A stretch of 64,000 bases of DNA from Nostoc parmelioides FACHB-3921 (GTDB taxonomy: Bacteria > Cyanobacteriota > Cyanobacteriia > Cyanobacteriales > Nostocaceae), in assembly GCF_014696625.1 (NCBI RefSeq), contig NZ_JACJQL010000030.1, positions 1 to 64,000 of the forward strand, given 5' to 3'. The notes beneath the pieces are model-generated. The model was given only the letters and a program-made list of their open reading frames with translations. It did no database searches and was not told the DNA's origin. Position numbers and translations under genes: made by a program. Below, one piece after another: positions 43,759 through 51,962 of the stretch (the first letter of the stretch is position 1; every line of letters starts with the position of its first letter).

Positions 43759-44246
43759 AAGTGTTTCCAGATTAGTTTTACCTCAAGTTGTGTTAATGGC
43801 AAGCAACGCTTTGGCTCTACAATTAGTTTATGCTACCACGGAATCTGAGGCTGACACGGGCGCGGCGGCTGGCTGGGGGTTGAGGCGAGTTATCCCATCG
43901 TGACAGTAGTTGCCCCTGGAGAACTTTTGTTGGGGAGATTGGTTAGTGGTGGTGTTTAAACCTGGCTGTCCAAAAATAAATATACTTTTATAGCGTTTTC
44001 TTTGGTGTTGACACCCTGATTTCTCCCTTAAGGTAATATTTCTGAATTACTTTTGTGACAAATCCTTTAGCTACTCCTACGTGTAAGGCAATCTCGACTG
44101 CTATTCTATTTATATTTTAATTTGTATAAAATCCGGACTGCAACTAAAGTGCTATTAGACAACTCACAGTAATTAAAACTGCTCCTTGCTCCCAACACAA
44201 TTGTCAGAAGAAACCTTTGCAGTACAAGAGGAGGTATGACATTAAC

Positions 44247-45263
44247 TTACGGCAAATAAGTTGTTATTTGGCTTACATCTTTTCCATCCGACCACTTACC
44301 CATGTCAAAAGTTAATTTATCTACTGGTAAGCCAGCGATCGCACTATCCAGGGCATACCAAATATAGCGCCAGTCTAAATTGTCTTCTGTTCCCACTCCA
44401 TTGAAAAATGTATTAGCTACAAAGTTATATGTAAAACTTGTATCAATTGTTGCTTGTTCGTGATTAGCATACATAGCTGGTGAACCATAATCATCACTGG
44501 AAGAAAGGTACATAGTTTTTTGTTGACTATGTATATATGAAAAATTTTCTACCCAATCTTTACAAGGGACAATCTGATCATCCTTTCCGTGCAGAATGGC
44601 TACAGGTATAGTGATATCTTTGCCCGTATCTTGAATTTTAATTTCATCCCTAAAACCTCCTAATTTTCTAATGATGTTCTGAATACAAGCAGGAATATTA
44701 GAGTAGGAACTTGGCACAGGATCGGCTACAACAATCTGCTTTAGTTGAATGTTGGCGATTGCCGTACCTTGAATATATGTTTGCCAGGATAGAGCAAACA
44801 GTCCACCTAAAGAATGCCCGAACAAGAAAGTATCTACATTGGGTTGTAGTAAGTCGGCTTTTTGGTAAGCTTGAGCCGTCATTTTTACGGCGTTCTTTAG
44901 CCAAGTTTGCGAACTCAGGGGATAGGGCGATAGAGCTGCTCGAATAAGATCCTTAATTGATGTAATTTTCAGAGCGGGAAATTTACAAAACCCTACCTGA
45001 TAATTAGGATAAATGACGTAATAACCTTGTTGTACTAAGTGCTGAATGTGAGTGCCATAAATTTGAGAGGGGCCTAAGCAAAAACCGTGTAAATAAATAA
45101 CGACTTTTTTGTGGCAATTCTTGTCTATATAAGGTTTTTCAGGTTGGTATATTTCCGTATAAGTTCCTTGAGCGCAAAAGCCTATTGTAGTTGGGTTAGC
45201 CGGAGGAGATATGTAATTATATTGAGGTTTAGCTGGAGGTATAGGTTTAGAAATACTGTTCAT
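44247..45263 (-). CDS. alpha/beta hydrolase
   Basis: 338 residues. KVVIYLHGFCLGP (oxyanion strand), FLFGHSLGGLFALSW (nucleophile Ser in GHSLGG), AILHGKDDQIVP (acid) and a late MYANHEQATID (His) make a complete triad. There is no signal peptide. The proline-rich first 30 residues are unusual. Substrate not readable; an esterase or cutinase-like activity fits. It is monocistronic, and an 8-bp inverted repeat lies about 65 bases before the start. Confidence 0.8.
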   Translation of the reverse strand: MNSISKPIPPAKPQYNYISPPANPTTIGFCAQGTYTEIYQPEKPYIDKNCHKKVVIYLHGFCLGPSQIYGTHIQHLVQQGYYVIYPNYQVGFCKFPALKITSIKDLIRAALSPYPLSSQTWLKNAVKMTAQAYQKADLLQPNVDTFLFGHSLGGLFALSWQTYIQGTAIANIQLKQIVVADPVPSSYSNIPACIQNIIRKLGGFRDEIKIQDTGKDITIPVAILHGKDDQIVPCKDWVENFSYIHSQQKTMYLSSSDDYGSPAMYANHEQATIDTSFTYNFVANTFFNGVGTEDNLDWRYIWYALDSAIAGLPVDKLTFDMGKWSDGKDVSQITTYLP

Positions 45264-45325
45264 AGTGTTATTTTTCTGAAAGCTAGATGATTTTTTGCTT
45301 CCAAATTTATTCTTAAAGATAGATG

Positions 45326-45347
45326 CGTGTCAACATATTTTGACACG
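45326..45347. promoter_or_regulatory. palindromic operator candidate before hydrolase gene
   Basis: CGTGTCAA / TTGACACG, perfect 8-base arms with 6 bases between, upstream of the leftward hydrolase gene. Shape and spacing fit a dimeric regulator (TetR or HTH type). No regulator gene is adjacent. Confidence 0.45.
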
Positions 45348-45529
45348 TATAAGTGAAAATTTCTGATTTGTTTACATGATTTTGGGCGGGAAGAAGAAAG
45401 CGGTTTTTGGGAATCTTGATCCTGTTCGGTGTCAATCTGAGGTTTTTATTAGTAAATTCAGAACTTAAAAAACTAAATTTAAGCAATAATCGCTGTAAGC
45501 GATCTATATCACCCCTTAGCATCCAATTT

Positions 45530-45958
45530 AGCCACCGGAAACCGCCGCATCATCTCCGCCAACGCCACTGCCTCCCCATCCGGCGTATACACGACCTCAC
45601 GACATAGCAATCACAATCCTCTGCTTCCTCGCCCACTCAAACCAAGCGATCGCCTCCGATTTAACTTGCACTGATTCCGGTTTCCTCCCCTCCCTGCAAG
45701 CAGCCACAAACACAGCCTCCGGTGACTTAATCCCTTTCCAAGTCCGTAACGCCTCTTTGAGATAAGCGATCGCCCCCGGCACATTCTCCCAATACCGCTT
45801 GACTATACGCTGAATCTCCCCATTTAACCGGAACTGTGGGGTACAAGGAATCTCCCTCAACTGCTTGCTGCAATACCTCCTGAACTTCCTGTTGACTTGG
45901 CTGTACTGATTTTTCTTGTGACTCATGCAGCGATGGCTTTCGGTCTTGCTGCACTGCC
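45530..45958 (-). pseudogene. C-terminal part of backbone wHTH gene (copy B), broken
   Basis: Matches residues ~225-350 of the protein at 20871-21968. QEKSVQPSQQEVQEVLQQ is in one frame; LREIPCTPQFRLNGEIQ through WARKQRIVIAMS is in another, owing to a 4-base insertion; then a stop (TCG TGA) precedes VVYTPDGEAVALAEMMRRFP in a further frame. So at least two frame breaks. It lies directly behind the intact wHTH gene of backbone B. Confidence 0.75.
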
Positions 45959-47308
45959 TTACTCTCGCTCCCACTTCACCAACTCCCCATTCACAACAAC
46001 ATAACCCCACTGCTGACACTTCCGCACCAACCCCGTAATCACGATTTGCAAAGCTGGGTCATCTTGCCAGCACTCCATAAGAAAACCTAAGCCGGGGTTT
46101 TCTTTTAATAACCCTGCCATCTTCAGTTTCTCCATGCGCCAGGGTCTAGCCTTTGACCGAAGGGAGATCGCCTCACTCGACCACTTGTCAGGCTGTGTTT
46201 CTGGCTCGGAGACAGACGGCGCAGAACCAATATTTTCATCTTGTAACGAAGTAGAAATACCAGCTTGGGTTGATTTCTCACACTGAGTTGCCGAATTTTC
46301 AAAATTAGAGGCAACGGGCGCGGCGGAACTGTGGCCTTCATGAGTGGTTCCCGGCTCATCACCCAAGTCCTGATTCTCACTCAACAACGAAATGGGTTGA
46401 CTCTGCCCTACTGGTTCCTCACTTTGCGTTACCGAATTTTCAAAACCAGAGGCAACGGGCGCGGCGGAATTGTGGTCTTCATGACTGGTTCTCGGCTCAA
46501 CACCCAAGTCTTGTTTCTCATTCAGCAACAAAGCGGGTTGACTTGGTACAGCATCCACTAGCGCCAGCGACGTGCAGTCCGTTACCGTAGGTAACTCTTT
46601 TCTTTCTTCCACGCTCTCTACAGTCTGAGGCGACGCACCCTTGAGGGGTGCGTCTGCCGTCTCCTCACCATGCGAATTTTCGTTTGGCGTGGAAGGACTA
46701 ACTACCTTACCAACAACCTTAGTTGGTTGTTGGTAGGTAGTTAAGGGGTGGTTAGAAACGTTGTTAGGTTTCTGGAAGCCTTGCAAATCCTCACTTTTTT
46801 GACCATTCTTTTGGAATTGTTCCAAATCAGGCTGGATTGGTTCCACGCCGGAATGGTTCTGCTTCCTCTCGGCTTGGTTGATTTGCTCCCCGGCTTGGAC
46901 ACCTTTCTCATCACAAGAATTGGTTTCGCCAGATGTGGACGACTCCCAATAGAATCGATTGTAATACCCATGCAAATTACGCACTCGATAACTAATCAGC
47001 CCAGGTCTACCGGAAGGCAAACGGCCAAACACTTCTTCATACTGGAACAAGCCCTGAGCCGCCAACGCTGCACCCGCCTTTTGCATTGACTTATAAGTGA
47101 GGTTGGTGTCCAACTTGTGGGCAGCCCCACCAAATTGTTCTGCTGCTACGGAATCCAGCCACAACTGCTGCACACATGGCGCTTGCTGACGAACCCAGTT
47201 AATATCCTCTATCGATATTTTGCAGTGGGGTCTGATTGATTTTTCATCTAAGGGCTTGCGATCGCCTTGCTTGTGTCCACCTTTAATTGCTTTGAGTGCT
47301 GTAGCCAT
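45959..47308 (-). CDS. winged-helix plasmid replication-like protein, backbone B
   Basis: 449 residues. The N-terminal ~115 residues look like a winged helix (ISIEDINWVRQQAPCVQQLW, SMQKAGAALAAQGLFQYEEV, YRVRNLHGYYNRFYW). The middle ~230 are low-complexity with a 47-residue unit in tandem (ENQDLG-x-EP and HSSAAPVAS-FENS, DNA period 141 bp, e.g. 46311 and 46452). The C-terminal ~70 (KMAGLLKENPGLGFLMECWQ, KCQQWGYVVVNGELVKWE) are a separate small domain. It takes the place of the copy A protein but is not its orthologue throughout. Replication or partition role inferred from place. Confidence 0.5.
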   Translation of the reverse strand: MATALKAIKGGHKQGDRKPLDEKSIRPHCKISIEDINWVRQQAPCVQQLWLDSVAAEQFGGAAHKLDTNLTYKSMQKAGAALAAQGLFQYEEVFGRLPSGRPGLISYRVRNLHGYYNRFYWESSTSGETNSCDEKGVQAGEQINQAERKQNHSGVEPIQPDLEQFQKNGQKSEDLQGFQKPNNVSNHPLTTYQQPTKVVGKVVSPSTPNENSHGEETADAPLKGASPQTVESVEERKELPTVTDCTSLALVDAVPSQPALLLNEKQDLGVEPRTSHEDHNSAAPVASGFENSVTQSEEPVGQSQPISLLSENQDLGDEPGTTHEGHSSAAPVASNFENSATQCEKSTQAGISTSLQDENIGSAPSVSEPETQPDKWSSEAISLRSKARPWRMEKLKMAGLLKENPGLGFLMECWQDDPALQIVITGLVRKCQQWGYVVVNGELVKWERE

Positions 47309-47409
47309 AGTATTCCCCTAATTTTGAGCATGACAATATCGGCGGTACTGTATCCGTGCCGCATCTGTTCTTCTTGCATTACGAGTTGCTACTTAGTGGT
47401 GATTAGCAC

Positions 47410-49047
47410 TCACCACAGCAGCCGTAATTCATTTTTGAAATATCGGTCTGTCTTTTTCGGGCGGTCTTTCCAATGCTCCCAAGCCACCCAGACCTCATCC
47501 CCCATGTCTTCGATGACTTCACCTCTGGCCTTATACAAAGCACAGTAGATATCAGCGTGGGCAACAATAGAACTAAGACCAATCACTTCACCATCAAAAG
47601 AACCGGACTCGGCAGGGGTTTCTTCAAGAACCAATGGTTCCGCAATGGGTGAGGATTCCGTTTTCTCCAAAGCGGTGATTAGCTCTGTCTCTTCGGTGGT
47701 CAACTCTGCCCAGTAATCAGCTTTGATAACTTCGTATTCCTGCGCCACACTCAAATAGTCCCACCAGCTACACCCAGGTTTGGCAAGCACAGCCCTAATA
47801 TCGCTAACCGCTTGGGGTAGCAGTTGTAGTTGTTCTGCACGATATGCGATCGCACTTGGTGTTGCTTCACTGCCTAAAATCAATGCCGCAGCTTCCAACG
47901 CTTTGGTGTTGTTCATGGCGCTGGCGAGATTACCAAGCGCTATACCCATCAGTCGTAAGCACTCCTGGGCGTTTTCTTTGGGTGGTTCCTCCGCCAGCGA
48001 TCGCAGGTCAATTGTCTTATCCAGAGCTTGTTTAACCCCTTTGTTCAGTGCTTTAGTCGCCTGTTTGGTAAGAGTATTGCCCCATTCTTGAGCAGGACGT
48101 TGTTGTACAGCATTTTCTAGTTCCTGAATACGCTGCTTGAGTTGTTGGTTATCGTATTCCAACTGTTTCAATGCTTCCATCTCGTCCAAGCGTTGCTGTA
48201 ACTCGATGTTCTGCTGTTTTTGCTGTTGGAATAACTGCTGTAGTGAGGTTAATTGTTCTTGAACTTGTTCCTCTGCCTTGGTTGTAGCTTCTGTGAGTAA
48301 GCCGATTCTTAACTCTTGCTCCAGCCTCTCCAATTCTTGCTGGTGCTGTTTTCTAATCTGGGCGATCGCTTCGGCATATTCTTTGGGATAAGTTCTTTCG
48401 GTAGAGAATGGAACGCTTGGTGCATCTAAGTCAGCATTGTTAACCAGTTCCTTACTACCGTCAGCAAAAGTAACAATCTGCTGCCAGTAGTTCGGGTGGT
48501 CTGCTTCGATTGTCCCCGATTCTCCATGTCTGTGGTGAGTTGCTGATGTAACCGTGACTTTCGCAAATTCAGGAACCATTGGTTCTTGAATTTTGGGAAC
48601 CACTGGTTCCTGAACTTTTTTACGTGGCACTTGAGGAACCACTTTTTGGGCAGCAGCCGCAAAATCCGATTCACTGGGGGAGGGGTTTTCTTGTACTGCG
48701 ATCGCTACAGCTTCCTTGAGCTTGTCTGGTTCCTTGACCAAACGGAGCAAGGGACGGGCTTGACGTTCATTTTTGATGTGTTCGCCTAATTCTCCTACTG
48801 TGTCAATAACTTTTTTGGCTCCCAGCAGTTGGTTAATTCGCCGGAAGCCCCCCCAATCTGATAATTCATGCTGGCAGTACTCTTTAAAACTGGTGTACCC
48901 GGCTTCAAGGTACATCTGTTTATCCCGCATCTGCAATATTTCCTCAACAGCTTGCCACTCAAAGCGGTCAATGGAGGTAAACGTTTCTTGAATGCTGGCG
49001 TTGAGATTGCCATAGTCAATGGTTGATGTTTTTTCCAGTGTCAGCAT
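47410..49047 (-). CDS. coiled-coil backbone protein (copy B, intact)
   Basis: 545 residues, the full-length version of the gene broken at 22921-24553. N-terminal region with TSFKEYCQHELSDWGGFRRI and LREAVAIAVQENPS-like helices, a HRHGESGTIEADHPNYWQQI segment, long coiled coil at about 230-320 (LQQLFQQQKQQNIELQQRLD), then a helical part and the small end domain SIVAHADIYCALYKARGEVI, EDMGDEVWVAWEHWKDRPKK. The repeated EPMVP/EPVVP motifs are encoded by a GGAACCA-TGGTTCC palindrome. I infer a DNA-binding, structural role in partition or replication. Confidence 0.7.
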   Translation of the reverse strand: MLTLEKTSTIDYGNLNASIQETFTSIDRFEWQAVEEILQMRDKQMYLEAGYTSFKEYCQHELSDWGGFRRINQLLGAKKVIDTVGELGEHIKNERQARPLLRLVKEPDKLKEAVAIAVQENPSPSESDFAAAAQKVVPQVPRKKVQEPVVPKIQEPMVPEFAKVTVTSATHHRHGESGTIEADHPNYWQQIVTFADGSKELVNNADLDAPSVPFSTERTYPKEYAEAIAQIRKQHQQELERLEQELRIGLLTEATTKAEEQVQEQLTSLQQLFQQQKQQNIELQQRLDEMEALKQLEYDNQQLKQRIQELENAVQQRPAQEWGNTLTKQATKALNKGVKQALDKTIDLRSLAEEPPKENAQECLRLMGIALGNLASAMNNTKALEAAALILGSEATPSAIAYRAEQLQLLPQAVSDIRAVLAKPGCSWWDYLSVAQEYEVIKADYWAELTTEETELITALEKTESSPIAEPLVLEETPAESGSFDGEVIGLSSIVAHADIYCALYKARGEVIEDMGDEVWVAWEHWKDRPKKTDRYFKNELRLLW

Positions 49048-49164
49048 ATTTCTTGCCCACTATTGGTAAATGCTGAAGACGGTCACGAACGCAAATTGCC
49101 AAAGTGAACACCCATGCTGATGTGGAAGGTTTAATAAAAGTATGTCAGCATTGTAGTTAGGTCA

Positions 49165-49240
49165 CTTTGTTGCCCAACCATCTGGACAATTGCACTGCTT
49201 GCCGGCGGCGATTGTCCGGTTTTGAGCGTTTTATTATTTA
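49165..49240 (-). other. backbone B control hairpin
   Basis: GGACAATTGC / GCGATTGTCC with a T-rich tail on the plus strand (about 49185-49235), in the divergent gap between the coiled-coil gene and the XRE-like gene, the same place as the hairpins at 24772-24892 in backbone A. Confidence 0.4.
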
Positions 49241-49305
49241 GGGCGATTCATTTTTTTTTAGCATGACAAACAAGCGCTCACTTTGGGCGCAAGGTATTGC
49301 TTATC

Positions 49306-49363
49306 TTGACGTAAACTATGGTAGACATTTAGAATAGTTTTGTCAACCGTGGTAGTCAATAAG
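49306..49363 (+). promoter_or_regulatory. promoter with operator repeats for XRE-like gene
   Basis: TTGACG (49306-49311), 18 bases, TAGAAT (49330-49335). CTATGGTAGAC lies in the spacer and CCGTGGTAGTC follows. Similar CCAAGGTAGAC occurs after the gene (about 49669), so the repressor gene is bracketed by likely operators. AAGGA precedes the ATG. Confidence 0.55.
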
Positions 49364-49375
49364 GAACTCCGAATA

Positions 49376-49657
49376 ATGGCGGTAGATATTGATGATGTAG
49401 CTTATGTTCGGTGGAACTCCGATAAAATTGCTATCGTCAAAAACGCAATGCGGGAAAAAGAGAATATGTCTGTAAGAGACTTAGCACAAGCTTTACAGGC
49501 TAATGATATTTCTTGTAGTCATCAAAATCTGAGTAAACTTTTAAACGGTAAATACTCAATTATTTCTCTAGAAATTGCTCGTGGTATTAGTGAAATATTA
49601 TCTATTCCTGCCCAAGACCTAGTAAAAATCTATGCTTTTTCTGTCTACAATGGTTGA
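49376..49657 (+). CDS. XRE/Cro-like helix-turn-helix repressor
   Basis: 93 residues from the ATG at 49376 with AAGGA 10 bases upstream. MSVRDLAQALQANDISCSHQ, NLSKLLNGKYSIISLEIARG and ISEILSIPAQDLVKI form a five-helix XRE-type domain. It holds the place that the RHH protein has in backbone A, with operator-like GGTAGAC repeats on both sides, so negative autoregulation and control of the rightward operon are likely. Confidence 0.7.
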   Translation: MAVDIDDVAYVRWNSDKIAIVKNAMREKENMSVRDLAQALQANDISCSHQNLSKLLNGKYSIISLEIARGISEILSIPAQDLVKIYAFSVYNG

Positions 49658-49806
49658 CTGTGGCAACCAAGGTAGACTAATATATTAATTGTGAAGCAGA
49701 AAAGTGCAATGCTTCCTTAACAAGCAAAGCTAAATTTTCTATCACTAATGCTTTCTGCTTCTGGCTTTAAGCAAAAAATATAAAGCTACGCTTAATTGAG
49801 TTGAAA

Positions 49807-49886
49807 GCGTTGTGCTAAACCACAACGTTGTCTAAACCCAAAAACAAAGGCGACCGCCCAGGTCTGGAAAACTTTGCGATCGCCTT
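49807..49886 (+). promoter_or_regulatory. conserved leader hairpins, backbone B
   Basis: GCGTTGTG / CACAACG, then AAAGGCGACCGCC and GCGATCGCCTT, which can pair (AAGGCGA with TCGCCTT). Counterpart of 25619-25702. Confidence 0.45.
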
Positions 49887-49913
49887 GCCTTTCTATATCA
49901 AAGGAACTCTATT

Positions 49914-50708
49914 ATGACGCATCCTGTATATACCCAGCAAGTCCTAGCTAACCTAAAGCTTGGACAAATCAAAAGTATTGCGGCTGACCTGGGAGTTAAC
50001 TCAACAGGCGACAAGACACAGCGCAAAACTTGGATCAACTCTATCATTACCCACCAGTCCGCCCAGCTTCATCAGGTTGACGAACAAACCCTAGCCCAAG
50101 CTGAACTACAGCAGCACATCAACCAAAAAGCGCAAGCCGTAGCACCGGAACTATTGACATCACGCGAAATCGACTTTTACGAGCATGAATTGTACATAGG
50201 TGAAAGACTGGTTGCTCGGATTGTTTACGATAACGCAGATTTTGTCACCCAACGCTGGGTGGTGATGGTGAACAATACCGAAGTATTCCGCCGCAGTTGG
50301 TGGCAGAAGTGCTTTGATGATATCCAATGGCACTACTCACGCGGCACACTCCCAGTACAAGAACAAGAAGCACCAGCCGCTACTACTGCCAACGAAATCA
50401 TGACGCAGATTTTCGATGCGTGTGAACAGTGCGGGTTGGAACTTCTCGATGATGGGATTTATACCCGTGATGGTGAGAAATTAGGCGCAGTCGGCTTTAC
50501 TGGTGGCAATTGGTGGGTCATCCGGGCTTCTTCAGTTGGGCAGCAAAAGGCTACGTGTGAGTCAGCGATCGCTGGAGTGCGGGTACTGTTGCAAGTTGAG
50601 GCTGTGGGCTGGAACGAACTTTTGGATAAGGCTTTTGACGAGCTAACGGCTGACGAGTGGCTGCTGGTGATGGAATCTGAGCCAGTCAGCGAATTGGTAG
50701 CGGCTTAA
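49914..50708 (+). CDS. SAP-like domain plus conserved backbone protein (copy B)
   Basis: 264 residues with AAGGA upstream. The first ~55 residues (LANLKLGQIKSIAADLGVNS, KTQRKTWINSIITHQSA) look like a SAP/Rho-N helix-extension-helix that binds nucleic acid; the copy A paralogue at 25722 lacks it. From AVAPELLTSREIDFYEHELY on the two are nearly identical. The gene leads the rightward operon and is followed by the same hairpin (50716-50735). Function unknown; the SAP part suggests DNA or RNA binding. Confidence 0.6.
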   Translation: MTHPVYTQQVLANLKLGQIKSIAADLGVNSTGDKTQRKTWINSIITHQSAQLHQVDEQTLAQAELQQHINQKAQAVAPELLTSREIDFYEHELYIGERLVARIVYDNADFVTQRWVVMVNNTEVFRRSWWQKCFDDIQWHYSRGTLPVQEQEAPAATTANEIMTQIFDACEQCGLELLDDGIYTRDGEKLGAVGFTGGNWWVIRASSVGQQKATCESAIAGVRVLLQVEAVGWNELLDKAFDELTADEWLLVMESEPVSELVAA

Positions 50709-50715
50709 GGGAATT

Positions 50716-50735
50716 AGTGGGCAGTATTGCCCACT
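50716..50735 (+). terminator. conserved hairpin after first operon gene (B)
   Basis: AGTGGGCA / TGCCCACT with a 4-base loop; same stem as 26357-26384. Confidence 0.5.
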
Positions 50736-50840
50736 AATCTAAATGAAGCTGAATCGGGTTCAATATAACCCTTCATTTTGAAATCGTCTTTAGCAGATTT
50801 TTCTCAAAAGTCTACCAATCGCTTCAACCATCAATTCATC

Positions 50841-51164
50841 ATGGAACCCACCATATCCATCCCAAAATATTGGGACTATCCCCGCTTTGTCTTTGGTCAA
50901 CGCACCCAGCAAGGAGTCATTCTTGGACTCGAATATTATCCTCCTGACACTCAGTTGGCTTACGAGTACGGTCATGGCTGGCGTTACGCTTTGATGCCAC
51001 ATAAGCAGTCTGAAGACATATTCCACTACCAGGAATCACAACTTAAGCAACTTTCAAAGCAAGAATTACTTGCACAAATCACCGCAGAACTTGAAGAACA
51101 TCAACAGCAAATCGTGATTCTGCAACAGCAATTACTGATGATTACAGGAGGCAGCAATGGCTAG
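50841..51164 (+). CDS. conserved small backbone protein (copy B)
   Basis: About 107 residues from ATG 50841; paralogue of 26490-26813 (EPTISIPKYWDYPRFVFGQ, YEYGHGWRYALMPHK, glutamine-rich C-terminal helix). It overlaps the next gene by eight bases as in backbone A. Function unknown. Confidence 0.6.
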   Translation: MEPTISIPKYWDYPRFVFGQRTQQGVILGLEYYPPDTQLAYEYGHGWRYALMPHKQSEDIFHYQESQLKQLSKQELLAQITAELEEHQQQIVILQQQLLMITGGSNG

Positions 51165-51354
51165 ACCAAAGAAGAACGGTAATGATTTGACTGCTACGAA
51201 TTTGTTGCATTCACTTCGCTGTCGTGGAGGTTCTGCACCTTTGCATACCATCTATTTCTCTAACGTTGCTATCCAATCTTTACTAGAGCAAAACCTAGTG
51301 AAAGTTAAAAATACTGGTTGCGGTTTTGTGTTGGAACTTATCGAGCAAACGTAA
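51157..51354 (+). CDS. conserved small backbone protein, wHTH-like (copy B)
   Basis: 65 residues, paralogue of 26806-27003 with few changes (MARPKKNGNDLTATNLLHSL, SNVAIQSLLEQNLVKVKNTG). A copy-B-only stretch with an imperfect inverted repeat (AGGAGCCAAA, TTTGGTTCCT; 51364-51407) separates it from the next gene. Confidence 0.6.
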   Translation: MARPKKNGNDLTATNLLHSLRCRGGSAPLHTIYFSNVAIQSLLEQNLVKVKNTGCGFVLELIEQT

Positions 51355-51447
51355 GGAATATTCAGGAGCCAAAGCAATTAAAAATCATAAACCTTTTGGT
51401 TCCTGGCTCTTAATTATCAACAAGTACAAGCAATAGGAAATAGTGTC

Positions 51448-51651
51448 ATGAGCGAAGGTGAAGTTAGCCTAATCGATTTAGTTAGTGTCACTCAATACCT
51501 GTTATCCCAAATTGAGAAACATCCCGATTTTATTAAGCTGGAATACTACCCAGATTTAACCATTGGTGATGCTCAAACTGCACTGTCTTATCTTAAGGAT
51601 GAGCTAGAAAATAATCAACCATCTGCGGCTATTGCCAAGGTTTCTGATTAG
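51448..51651 (+). CDS. conserved small backbone protein (copy B)
   Basis: 67 residues, paralogue of 27026-27220 (LIDLVSVTQYLLSQIEKHPD, YYPDLTIGDAQTALSYLKDE). No recognised domain. Followed by the covarying hairpin at 51660-51690. Confidence 0.55.
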   Translation: MSEGEVSLIDLVSVTQYLLSQIEKHPDFIKLEYYPDLTIGDAQTALSYLKDELENNQPSAAIAKVSD

Positions 51652-51659
51652 AAGAAACT

Positions 51660-51690
51660 ATCGCCTGAACGAGTTCTTATTTCAGGCGAT
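51660..51690 (+). terminator. covarying hairpin between operon genes (B)
   Basis: ATCGCCTGAA / TTCAGGCGAT, 10 bp perfect. Compare 27230-27262: the stem differs but stays paired. Confidence 0.6.
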
Positions 51691-51786
51691 GTCTACGACA
51701 AGCCGCGTTGCGTCTACGCAGTTAGCAATAGCATCTTCTAGCAGAAATTGTATTGTCTCATACTCCGGAAATTTTAGAGGTTAAGA

Positions 51787-51928
51787 ATGAGTAACGAAAT
51801 CAAACTAGGACTTTGCAATTTTCCGTCATGGTTCTGATGCTTGTTCAGTAATATTTCGGCAACAGTACCCGTATCTCGGATCAATGCAATGCCTCTTAGA
51901 GTTTGGCATTACTGAGCCACGAGGGTAG
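51787..51928 (+). pseudogene. truncated head of backbone gene joined to foreign gene end
   Basis: MSNEIKLGLCN matches the start of 27336-28142, with the same GAGG ribosome site, then identity stops at about 51820. The next frame reads IFRHGSDACSVIFRQQYPYL, GSMQCLLEFGITEPRG and stop, the end of some other gene. This is a recombination junction closing backbone B. Confidence 0.65.
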
Positions 51929-51962
51929 ACCATCAATTATCTGGTAAATTATTTTCCAGAAA

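Noticed and set aside
43798..43960. Short frames with a GAAAGWGL or VAPGELLLGRL reading
   Set aside because: Too short and in two frames; probably a gene-end relic that I cannot name.
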